Part shown: positions 1 through 6,401 of the stretch, piece by piece
How the letters are laid out: each line of letters opens with the position of its first letter
How positions within the stretch are numbered: the first letter of the stretch is position 1
Source: Diaminobutyricimonas aerilata
GTDB taxonomy: Bacteria; Actinomycetota; Actinomycetes; Actinomycetales; Microbacteriaceae
DNA: 64,000 nucleotides
Direction of reading: 5' to 3'
Assembly (NCBI RefSeq): GCF_002797715.1
Contig: NZ_PGFF01000001.1
Location: 3,309,304-3,373,303, forward strand
The notes under the pieces: model-generated
Database searches by the model: none
What the model was told of the DNA's origin: nothing
What the model saw: only the letters and a program-made list of their open reading frames with translations
Translations under genes and position numbers: made by a program

Positions 1-134
1 CTCACTCCCGCCTCCGCCGCGATGGCGCGCACCGACGTCGCCGCGAACCCGTCGCGCCCGAAGAGCCGCACTGCGGCGTCCCGGATGCGGGCCCGGGTCG
101 TTCGGTCGTCGGATGCTGAACGCACGTTCAGCAT
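1..134 (-). CDS. TetR-family transcriptional regulator, N-terminal part only
   Basis: The minus strand reads from an ATG at 134 off the left edge of the window, so only about 44 residues are visible. They form the start of a TetR-type DNA-binding domain: a short arginine-rich lead, then an RDAAVRLFGRDGFAATSVRAI helix pattern ending at the turn before the recognition helix. The ligand-binding part lies outside the window. The gene is divergent from the SRPBCC gene at 252, and the shared region holds two tandem inverted repeats, the first of which overlaps this start codon. Autoregulation is therefore likely. A GTG at 125 is an alternative start; neither start has a clear ribosome binding site. 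Confidence 0.75.
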   Translation of the reverse strand, partial: MLNVRSASDDRTTRARIRDAAVRLFGRDGFAATSVRAIAAEAGV

Positions 135-152
135 GCTAAACGCTCGTTCAGT
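115..152. promoter_or_regulatory. Tandem operator pair for the divergent TetR regulator
   Basis: Two inverted repeats sit side by side with centres exactly 20 bases apart. The first is perfect: GCTGAACG-CA-CGTTCAGC at 115-132. The second is a close copy at 135-152: GCTAAACG-CT-CGTTCAGT. Paired palindromes one to two helical turns apart are typical of TetR-family operators. They lie between the divergent TetR and SRPBCC genes and overlap the TetR start. That the TetR encoded here binds them is inferred from position. Confidence 0.7.
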
Positions 153-251
153 TGCCCGCAAGAGCACTCGCAACCGCAACGCAGGGGTTGCGTATTGGTC
201 GTACTTGCGCAACCATCGAGTTGCACTACCGGACCACTCAAGGAGAACGAC

Positions 252-725
252 ATGATCCTCAACCAGCCCTCCGTCGCGGACGAGACCGAACTGACCGTGC
301 GGCGCACCATCGACATCCATGTCCCGCTCGAGAAGGTGTGGGCCGCCATCACCGAACCGGAGCACCTCGCCCGATGGTTCGGGCAGCGCGCAACCCTCGA
401 CGACCTCGCCGTCGGTGCTCGCGGCACGATGTCGTTCGACGGGTACGGCGACTTCCCGCTGCGCGTCGAGGAACTCGACCCTCCGCGGACGATCGCCTAC
501 CGGTGGACCTCCGAGAGCACGCGCGCCGAGGATTACGCCCAAGAGGACTTCGCACAGTCGACGGTGTTCCGCTTCACGCTCGAACCGGTCGCCGACGGCA
601 CCCGCCTCACTGTCGACGAGAGCGGCTTCGAATCCCTCGTCAACCCCACCGCGAGCCTCGAGGGCAACCGCCTCGGGTGGGACTCCGAACTCGACGAGCT
701 CGTCGCATACCTGCAGGCGGAGTGA
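252..725 (+). CDS. SRPBCC (START/AHSA1-like) domain protein
   Basis: This 157-residue protein shows the hallmarks of the AHSA1-like branch of the SRPBCC fold: an opening beta strand (VRRTIDIHVPLEKVWAAITE), the W-F pair near ARWFG, a central strand with a GDFPLRVEELDPPRTIAYRW pattern and a C-terminal helix ending in LDELVAYLQ. The fold makes a deep cavity that binds hydrophobic ligands; no catalytic residue can be named. ATG at 252 is chosen because a good AGGAG box sits at 241-245. The gene is divergent from a TetR gene and probably repressed through the operator pair at 115-152. Its ligand is unknown. Confidence 0.85.
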   Translation: MILNQPSVADETELTVRRTIDIHVPLEKVWAAITEPEHLARWFGQRATLDDLAVGARGTMSFDGYGDFPLRVEELDPPRTIAYRWTSESTRAEDYAQEDFAQSTVFRFTLEPVADGTRLTVDESGFESLVNPTASLEGNRLGWDSELDELVAYLQAE

Positions 726-803
726 GCGGCCCGGGCACACCGGCGTCGAATGCGGAGGCCGTGCTTGCGCGGGCGCGCCACCCGCGTTGCCTAGGCTGTG
801 CGG

Positions 804-2486
804 GTGAGTACTGACGCTCCCCGCCCCTGGGTCTCCAGCTACGCCGCCGGCGTTCCCGACGACCTCGCCCCCTCATCCGATTCGCTCGTCGACCTCATCG
901 AGGGCTCGGTACGCGACTGGGGCAGGCACACCGCCCTCGAGTTCTTCGGGTCGACGATGCGGTACAGCGAACTCGGCGACCAGATCTCCCGCGTCGCGCA
1001 AGGGCTGCGCAAGCTCGGCGTGCGCAAGGGCGACCCTGTCGCCATCGTGCTGCCGAACTGCCCGCAGCACGTCGTCGCGTTCTACGCGGTGCTGCGCCTC
1101 GGTGCGATCGTGGTGGAGCACAACCCGCTCTACACCGCGCGCGAGATGCGGCACCAGTTCGAGGATCACGGCGCCAAGGTCGTGATCGCGTGGGACAAGG
1201 TCGTCGCGACGCTGCAGGAGTTCCCGGCCGATGTGGCGGTCGACACCATCGTCTCGGTCGACATCACGCGGGCGATGCCGCTGCGGTTGCGCGCCGCGCT
1301 CGCCCTGCCGATCCCGAAGGCGCGGCGCTCGCGCTCGGACCTCACCGCGAAGGTGCGCGGCACCGTGCCGTGGAAGAAGCTCGTCGAGGGGTCGCACCTG
1401 CGCAAGTCGGTGCCGGCGCCGACCGCCGACGACGTCGCCCTCATCCAGTACACGAGCGGCACGACCGGAACCCCGAAGGGCGCGACCCTCACCCACCGCA
1501 ACCTCGTCGCGAACGCCGCGCAGTCGCGCGCGTGGGTGCCCGAGATCGAGCGCGGCACCGCCGTCGTCTACGCGGTGCTGCCGCTCTTCCACGCCTACGG
1601 GCTCACCCTCTGCCTCACCTTCGCGATGAGCATGGGGGCGCGGCTAGTGCTGTTCCCGAAGTTCGACCCCGACCTCGTGCTGCCGGTGATCAAGAAGCGC
1701 CCGCCGACGTTCCTGCCCGCCGTGCCGCCGATCTACGAGCGGCTGACCGCCGCCGCGGCGAAGAAGAAGGTGTCGCTCGAGGGCATCCGCATCGCCATCT
1801 CGGGCGCGATGCCGTTGCAGGAATCCGTCGTCGAACCGTGGGAGGCCGCGACCGGCGGCTACCTCGTCGAGGGCTACGGCCTCTCGGAGACCTCCCCCGT
1901 GCTCATGGCGAACCCGGTCGCCGACCACCGCGTGCCCGGCACGGTCGGACTCCCGCTGCCCGGCACCGAGGTGCGCGTCGTCGACCCCGAGGATCCGACC
2001 CGCGACCTGCCGATCGGCGAGGCGGGAGAGCTCATCGTGCGCGGACCGCAGGTGTTCTCCGGGTACTGGAAGAAGCCCGACGAGACCGCGGAGGTGTTCG
2101 TCGACGGATGGTTCCGCACGGGCGACATCGTGACCCTCGACGAACGCGGATTCGTGCGCATCGTCGACCGCATCAAGGAGCTCATCATCACCGGCGGCTT
2201 CAACGTGGCGCCGAGCGAGGTCGAGGATGCCCTGCGCGGCTACGAAGGCGTCGCGGATGTGGCGGTCGTCGGCATGCCGGGCGCCCATAGCGGCGAGGAG
2301 GTCGTCGCCGCCGTCGTCGTGGCGCCGGGCGCCACGGTCGATGGCGAGAGCCTGCGCGCGTGGGCACGCGAGAAGCTCACGCCTTACAAGGTGCCCCGCC
2401 GCGTCGTGATCGTCGAGGAGCTGCCGAAGTCGCTCATCGGCAAGGTGCTGCGCCGAAAGGTGCGCGATCAGCTGCTCGAGCAGTAG
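804..2486 (+). CDS. fadD: Long-chain fatty acid--CoA ligase (AMP-forming)
   Basis: The 560-residue product is a full-length ANL-superfamily adenylating enzyme. It carries the P-loop-like YTSGTTGTPKGATLTHRN motif near residue 220, the EGYGLSETSPV substrate/adenylate motif, the FRTGDI motif, the hinge/linker with RIKELIITGGFN, and the C-terminal PKSLIGKVLRRK with the catalytic lysine. Such enzymes activate fatty acids with ATP and CoA in the cytosol. GTG at 804 is preferred over GTG at 798 because a TAGGCT box (792-797) ends six bases before it, which fits a leaderless transcript. The exact chain length preference cannot be read. The gene stands alone, followed by a separately promoted MarR gene. 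Confidence 0.92.
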   Translation: MSTDAPRPWVSSYAAGVPDDLAPSSDSLVDLIEGSVRDWGRHTALEFFGSTMRYSELGDQISRVAQGLRKLGVRKGDPVAIVLPNCPQHVVAFYAVLRLGAIVVEHNPLYTAREMRHQFEDHGAKVVIAWDKVVATLQEFPADVAVDTIVSVDITRAMPLRLRAALALPIPKARRSRSDLTAKVRGTVPWKKLVEGSHLRKSVPAPTADDVALIQYTSGTTGTPKGATLTHRNLVANAAQSRAWVPEIERGTAVVYAVLPLFHAYGLTLCLTFAMSMGARLVLFPKFDPDLVLPVIKKRPPTFLPAVPPIYERLTAAAAKKKVSLEGIRIAISGAMPLQESVVEPWEAATGGYLVEGYGLSETSPVLMANPVADHRVPGTVGLPLPGTEVRVVDPEDPTRDLPIGEAGELIVRGPQVFSGYWKKPDETAEVFVDGWFRTGDIVTLDERGFVRIVDRIKELIITGGFNVAPSEVEDALRGYEGVADVAVVGMPGAHSGEEVVAAVVVAPGATVDGESLRAWAREKLTPYKVPRRVVIVEELPKSLIGKVLRRKVRDQLLEQ

Positions 2487-2556
2487 TCAGCGGGCTCTCG
2501 GCACGGCGATGCCTTCGCCGACGCCGGCTCGCGAGTGCGCTCAGTAGAGTCGTGGA

Positions 2557-3087
2557 ATGGGCGACAGTGCAGACTCGGCGGTGGCGCGACCGCGCCGCGC
2601 GAGTGACTTCCCGTACCGCTCCGAGTTGCTCGCCAACCTCAGTGCGCTGATCCTGCTGTGGGACTCGCCCGCCCTTCAGGGTGAGATCCTCGCGAAGAGC
2701 GGGGAGAGCATCGACCAGCAGTCGCACGCGACCCTCAGGCATCTGCTCGCCTGGGGCCCGATGCGGCCGTCCGCCCTCTCCGAGGTGCTGTCGACCGGGG
2801 CGTCGCACGTGAGCAAGATCGTGCGTCGGCTCGAGGCGGACGGCTTGGTGCAGCGGAGCACCGACCCCTCCGACCGCCGGGCCACCCTCATCAGCCTCAC
2901 GGAAGCCGGCGAGAACGCGGCCCGCGGCGTGTACGCCCTGGGCGATCGCATGATCGCCGAGGTGCTCGATGGGTGGACCGCCGGCGACATCGCCACCTAC
3001 ACCGATCTGACGAAGAGGTTCGTCAAAGACGCGATCACTTCGGCCGAGAAGATGCTCGAACGGGGCCTCCTGCCACCCGAGGAGTGA
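2557..3087 (+). CDS. MarR-family transcriptional regulator
   Basis: This 176-residue protein has a winged-helix core: a helix-turn-helix over [19 protein letters not shown] and [20 protein letters not shown], then the wing signature [16 protein letters not shown], which is diagnostic for MarR proteins. Flanking helices at both ends should form the dimer interface. ATG at 2557 follows a TAGAGT box (2545-2550) by six bases, so a leaderless start is likely. The two genes downstream (SDR at 3212 and SnoaL-like at 4060-4419) share a two-part palindromic promoter element, and this regulator is the obvious candidate to bind it. Its own promoter lacks the element. The inducing ligand is unknown. Confidence 0.9.
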   Translation: MGDSADSAVARPRRASDFPYRSELLANLSALILLWDSPALQGEILAKSGESIDQQSHATLRHLLAWGPMRPSALSEVLSTGASHVSKIVRRLEADGLVQRSTDPSDRRATLISLTEAGENAARGVYALGDRMIAEVLDGWTAGDIATYTDLTKRFVKDAITSAEKMLERGLLPPEE

Positions 3088-3104
3088 GCCCTCACCCGCC
3101 GCTT

Positions 3105-3150
3105 TTGATGTCCATTCGGACACTAATGATGATACTGTCCTAGAAGACAG
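3105..3150 (+). promoter_or_regulatory. Promoter/operator of the SDR gene, two-part element
   Basis: The region holds TGTCC-ATTC-GGACA (3109-3122), an 8-base gap, and GATACTGTC (3131-3139), which begins an inverted repeat CTGTC-N6-GACAG (3135-3150). A TTGATG at 3105-3110 and GATGAT at 3128-3133 with a 17-base spacer could be the -35 and -10 boxes. The same arrangement recurs in front of the SnoaL-like gene at 4508-4540. Confidence 0.65.
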
Positions 3151-3211
3151 GTTCTTTCGGCCGCGACGTCGCGTCGGGCCGGAAGACTTCATCGAGCGAC
3201 GGGAAGCACAC

Positions 3212-3997
3212 ATGGCAAGCACGGATCGCGATCGACTGGACGGCCGCCGAACCCTGGTCACCGGAGGAACCAAGGGCACCGGCGTCGCGGTCGTGGAGAG
3301 ACTCCGGGAACTCGGCGCCGACGTCTACGTGTCGGCCCGTTCGATGCCCGACGGATACGGGTACCCCGACCGGTTCATCGCCGCCGACACCTCCACGCAA
3401 GAGGGCACCGATCTCGTCGCCGCACAGATGCAGCAGGCCGGCGGAATCGACATCCTCGTGCATGTCGTCGGCGGATCATCGACCCCAGCGGGTGGCTTCG
3501 CGGTCATCTCCGACGAGCAATGGATCGCGGAGCTCCAGCTGAACCTTCTCGGCGCCGTGCGACTCGACCGCGCTCTCATCCCCGGCATGATCGCGAAGGG
3601 ATCCGGTGTCGTCCTCCATTTCACCTCGATCCAGCGCCAGCTGCCGCAGTGGGAAGCAACGCTCCCCTATGCGGCGGCGAAGGGCGCGCTCCGCACCTAC
3701 AGCAAGGGACTCGCCACCGAACTCGCGCCGAAGGGCGTGCGCGTCAACGCGATCAGCCCCGGCGGCATCCGGACCGAGGGTGCCGAGGCGTTCTACGACC
3801 GGATCGCCGACGCGAACGGGATCACCCGCGAAGACGCTGCACAGCGGGTGATGGACTCGCTCGGCGGCGTCCCTCTCGGCCGCTTCGCCGAAACGGAAGA
3901 AGTGGCCGACCTGGTCGGCTTCCTGGTCTCCGACCGAGCGTCCTCCATCGTGGGTGCGGAGTTCGTGATCGACGGCGGAACAGTCCCGACCACCTGA
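3212..3997 (+). CDS. Short-chain dehydrogenase/reductase (SDR)
   Basis: This 261-residue classical SDR has the nucleotide-binding TGGTKGTG motif at residues 17-24, catalytic Ser139 (HFTSIQ), and Tyr153/Lys157 in YAAAK. The usual NAG motif is replaced by HVVGG, which is seen in a subgroup of these enzymes. The C-terminus shows the typical GAEFVIDGG strand. It should act as a soluble NAD(P)-dependent oxidoreductase; the substrate is unknown. ATG 3212 has GGGAAG upstream. The gene is convergent with the SnoaL-like gene, a strong bidirectional terminator separates them, and both carry the same operator type. They probably respond to one signal, presumably through the MarR protein upstream. Confidence 0.92.
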   Translation: MASTDRDRLDGRRTLVTGGTKGTGVAVVERLRELGADVYVSARSMPDGYGYPDRFIAADTSTQEGTDLVAAQMQQAGGIDILVHVVGGSSTPAGGFAVISDEQWIAELQLNLLGAVRLDRALIPGMIAKGSGVVLHFTSIQRQLPQWEATLPYAAAKGALRTYSKGLATELAPKGVRVNAISPGGIRTEGAEAFYDRIADANGITREDAAQRVMDSLGGVPLGRFAETEEVADLVGFLVSDRASSIVGAEFVIDGGTVPTT

Positions 3998-4014
3998 GGA
4001 CTCCGACGACGAGA

Positions 4015-4044
4015 AGAGGCCGCCCCCGGCTGGGGGCGGCCTCT
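4015..4044. terminator. Bidirectional rho-independent terminator
   Basis: A perfect 13-base-pair GC-rich stem (AGAGGCCGCCCCC at 4015-4027 pairing with 4032-4044) closes a GGCT loop. It lies between the convergent SDR and SnoaL-like genes and can serve both strands. No long T run follows, as is usual in this group. Confidence 0.85.
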
Positions 4045-4059
4045 CCTCGTATCCGCCAG

Positions 4060-4419
4060 CTAAGCGGCCTGCGCCGGGGCGAAATCGAGCTGGACGATGC
4101 GTCCGTCCTCGTCGAGATGGAACTGGTACTCCAGCTCCGCGACGCCGCCGGGGAAGTCCCCCTCGAGGCGGTACGACGCGCCCACCATCCCATCGACCTC
4201 GCGCGCCCGGAGGAACGTGAGCGTGGTGGTGTAGAGGTCGATCTCCTTCTGGATCCACGCGCGGATCTCGTCCCGACCGCGATGGGTCTCGCCTTGGTCC
4301 GAGACCACGGCGTGCTGGGCGAACAGTCCTTCGACCCTGTCCGCTTCGCGCCCCTGCCATGCATCGACGAAACCCTCCACCGCGGCCGGTAGTTCGTTGC
4401 TTTCCAATTTCCTGCCCAT
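4060..4419 (-). CDS. SnoaL-like / NTF2-fold protein
   Basis: The 119-residue product has the layout of a small NTF2-like (SnoaL-type) protein: an N-terminal amphipathic helix pair (VEGFVDAWQGREADRVEGLF), a phase-setting DQGETHRGRDEIRAWIQKEI segment, and a final curved sheet ending in YQFHLDEDGRIVQLDF. Such proteins are small cytosolic enzymes or ligand binders; a specific reaction cannot be assigned. ATG at 4419 is chosen because AAGGGA lies seven bases before it; an upstream ATG at 4437 lacks a good box. The promoter region at 4508-4540 matches that of the neighbouring SDR, which suggests the two proteins work in one pathway. Confidence 0.8.
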   Translation of the reverse strand: MGRKLESNELPAAVEGFVDAWQGREADRVEGLFAQHAVVSDQGETHRGRDEIRAWIQKEIDLYTTTLTFLRAREVDGMVGASYRLEGDFPGGVAELEYQFHLDEDGRIVQLDFAPAQAA

Positions 4420-4507
4420 CACCTGTTCCCTTGTCATGACGAGGTCTCTCGTGCGCTTGGCGAGGCGGACCTCCTGCGGCCCCACAAGGCGTGAAACCGT
4501 CCTGAAA

Positions 4508-4540
4508 GACAGTATCATTTTACTGTCCGCAGGGACAGTA
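4508..4540 (-). promoter_or_regulatory. Operator of the SnoaL-like gene, two-part element
   Basis: A perfect inverted repeat TACTGTCC-GCAG-GGACAGTA fills 4521-4540. Seven bases beyond it, in the direction of the gene, lies GATACTGTC (read on the minus strand, 4516-4508). The same palindrome type (TGTCC-N4-GGACA), gap and 9-base motif occur before the SDR gene at 3109-3139. A shared repressor is inferred. Confidence 0.7.
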
Positions 4541-4609
4541 CTTCGGAGCGAACTGCCGTGCGCCCTGCGTCGACACGGCGGCTTCGCGCGCCTGCTCGAC
4601 CAGCGGAAC

Positions 4610-4634
4610 GTTCCCTGAGCCTGTCGAAGGGAAC
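4610..4634. repeat. Interspersed palindromic repeat, copy 1
   Basis: The 25-base element runs from GTTCCCTGAG to CGAAGGGAAC, with 7-base complementary ends around a CCTGTCGA-type core. Related copies lie at 12959-12983, 12996-13017 and four times in 47394-47510. It sits just upstream of the LLM promoter. Confidence 0.85.
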
Positions 4635-4672
4635 CGGGCCACCGGATGCATCCGACCCCTAGGCTCGGATCC

Positions 4673-5662
4673 ATGCGATTCGGGATGTTCGTTCCTCAGG
4701 GTTGGCGCCACGATCTGATCGGCATCGAGCCGGCCGATCATTGGCGGGTCATGTCCGATCTGGCCCGCGCGGCCGACGCCGGACCGTGGGAGTCGATCTG
4801 GGTGTACGACCACTTCCACCCCACCCCCGTTCCGACGAACGAGGCGACGCACGAGGCGTGGAGCCTCATGGCCGCCTTCGCCGCCTCCACGGAGCGCGTG
4901 CGACTCGGGCAGATGTGCACGTGCATGAGCTACCGCAACCCCGCCTACCTCGCGAAGGTCGCCGCGACCGTCGACATCGTGTCGGGCGGACGCACCGAGA
5001 TGGGCATCGGCGGCGGCTGGTACGAGCACGAATGGCGGGCCTACGGATACGGTTTCCCCGCGATCGGCGAGCGCCTCGGCCGACTGCGCGAGGGCGTCGA
5101 GATCATGCACCAGGCGTGGACGACGGGTTCCGCGACACTCGACGGCAAGTACTACCAGGTCGACGGCGCCCTCGTGAACCCGCAGCCGCTGCAGCAGGGC
5201 GGCATCCCGTTCTGGATCGCGGGCGGCGGCGAGAAGGTCACCCTGCGCATAGCCGCGCAGTACGCCGGCTACACGAACTTCGCGGGCACGCCGGAGGAGT
5301 TCACACACAAGAGCGAGGTGCTGCGCGGCCACACCGACGACCTCGGCCGCGACTTCGACAGCATCGTGCGCAGCTCGAACTTCAACACCATCCTGGCCAC
5401 GAGCGAGGCGGAGGTCGCGGAGCGGATCGACGCGATCGAGGCGCGCGTGACGCCCGCGCTCGGCGCGGACGGCGCCGCGAAGTTCGTCGCGGAGTACCGC
5501 AACGGCGCTCCCGCCGTGGGCACGCCCGAGCAGGTCGTCGAACGGCTGCGCGAGCGCGAGGCGCTCGGCCTCGGCTACTCCATCCACTACTTCCCCGAGG
5601 CGGCGTACGACCGCAGCTCGATCGAGTTGTTCGAGCGCGAGGTCGTGCCGGCGCTGCAGTAG
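4673..5662 (+). CDS. F420-dependent LLM-class oxidoreductase
   Basis: This 329-residue protein is a luciferase-like monooxygenase-fold oxidoreductase. It opens with MRFGMFVPQGWRHDL and shows the WVYDHFHPTP active-site segment, the MGIGGGWYEHEW glycine-rich loop and the IPFWIAGGGEKVTLRIAAQYA cofactor-binding strand and helix typical of actinobacterial F420-dependent members (the TIGR03560 type). It probably transfers a hydride with coenzyme F420 in the cytosol; the substrate is unknown. ATG 4673 follows a TAGGCT box (4660-4665) by seven bases, so it is likely leaderless; an upstream in-frame ATG at 4646 lies before the promoter. The TOPRIM gene follows after 11 bases and is probably co-transcribed. 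Confidence 0.9.
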   Translation: MRFGMFVPQGWRHDLIGIEPADHWRVMSDLARAADAGPWESIWVYDHFHPTPVPTNEATHEAWSLMAAFAASTERVRLGQMCTCMSYRNPAYLAKVAATVDIVSGGRTEMGIGGGWYEHEWRAYGYGFPAIGERLGRLREGVEIMHQAWTTGSATLDGKYYQVDGALVNPQPLQQGGIPFWIAGGGEKVTLRIAAQYAGYTNFAGTPEEFTHKSEVLRGHTDDLGRDFDSIVRSSNFNTILATSEAEVAERIDAIEARVTPALGADGAAKFVAEYRNGAPAVGTPEQVVERLREREALGLGYSIHYFPEAAYDRSSIELFEREVVPALQ

Positions 5663-5673
5663 GCGAGGGCAGG

Positions 5674-6264
5674 ATGGGCGCGTCGAGCCGGGCGCGCACC
5701 GTCGTGCTCGTCGAGGGCGAGAGCGATCGGCTCGCGCTCGCCGCTGCCGCCCGCCGGCTCGGCGTCGACCTCGGGGCGTCGTCGGTCGAGGTGCTCTCGA
5801 TGCGGGGGATCACCAACCTGCGCGCACACCTGCTCGCGCATGCCGCGGGGCCCGACCGGACGCGCATCCTCGGCCTCTACGACACCAACGAGGTGGGGCA
5901 GGTCGTGCGTGCGCTCGCGGCGGTCGGGATGCTGCGGACGGTTCCGGTCGACCCGGCGGCACTCGAGTCGCTCGGCTTCTACGGGTGCGTCGGCGACCTC
6001 GAAGACGAGGTCATCCGCGCCGCCGGATCGGCGGAGGTGGAGCGCTCGCTCGCCGCGTCGGGCGATCTCGCCAAGTTCCGGACCTTCCAGAGTCAACCGG
6101 CGCAGCGCGAGCGGACGATCGAGGCGCAACTGCACCGCTTCGCCGGCACCGCGAGCGGTCGCAAGGCGGGGTTCGCCGTCGACATCATCTTGCGCATCCC
6201 GGCGGAGCGGATGCCCGGTCCGCTCGTGCGGCTCATCGCCGACGCCGTGGGCGAACCGAGCTGA
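5674..6264 (+). CDS. Stand-alone OLD-like TOPRIM domain protein
   Basis: The 196-residue protein looks like a lone TOPRIM domain. Near the start it has the strand-turn VVLVEGESDRLAL with the conserved glutamate (Glu14), and further on the strand RILGLYDTNE, where the usual acidic pair reads Asp70 and Asn72. The closest familiar group is the OLD-type TOPRIM (nucleotidyl transferase/hydrolase fold), here without the ABC ATPase domain to which it is usually fused. A nucleic-acid cleaving or regulatory role is possible, but the Asn in the DxD position leaves activity doubtful. It follows the LLM gene after 11 bases, so the two may share a transcript with no obvious functional link. Confidence 0.75.
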   Translation: MGASSRARTVVLVEGESDRLALAAAARRLGVDLGASSVEVLSMRGITNLRAHLLAHAAGPDRTRILGLYDTNEVGQVVRALAAVGMLRTVPVDPAALESLGFYGCVGDLEDEVIRAAGSAEVERSLAASGDLAKFRTFQSQPAQRERTIEAQLHRFAGTASGRKAGFAVDIILRIPAERMPGPLVRLIADAVGEPS

Positions 6265-6284
6265 GGACATCCGTCGCCCGAACG

Positions 6285-6315
6285 TTGACAGGGATTCACT
6301 CCCTGCTGTTACAGT
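6285..6315 (+). promoter_or_regulatory. Sigma-70-type promoter of the Lon-domain lipoprotein gene
   Basis: A perfect TTGACA -35 box (6285-6290) and a TACAGT -10 box (6310-6315) are separated by 19 bases; TTACAG one base earlier gives an 18-base spacer. Transcription would start near 6322, leaving about 80 bases of leader before the GTG at 6402. This is one of the few promoters here with a consensus -35 box. Confidence 0.65.
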
Positions 6316-6401
6316 GCCATGCACGTCGTGCCCCGAACGGGGGTCAGGGCGTCGCTCGCCACAAGCGAGGCCCCCGCCCGCATCCCGCCCGGAGTCCCCC
6401 T

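Noticed and set aside
5985-6401. N-terminal extension of the Lon-domain lipoprotein frame
   Set aside because: The extension overlaps the TOPRIM gene, is Arg-rich and precedes the TTGACA promoter; the lipobox gives a proper start at 6402.
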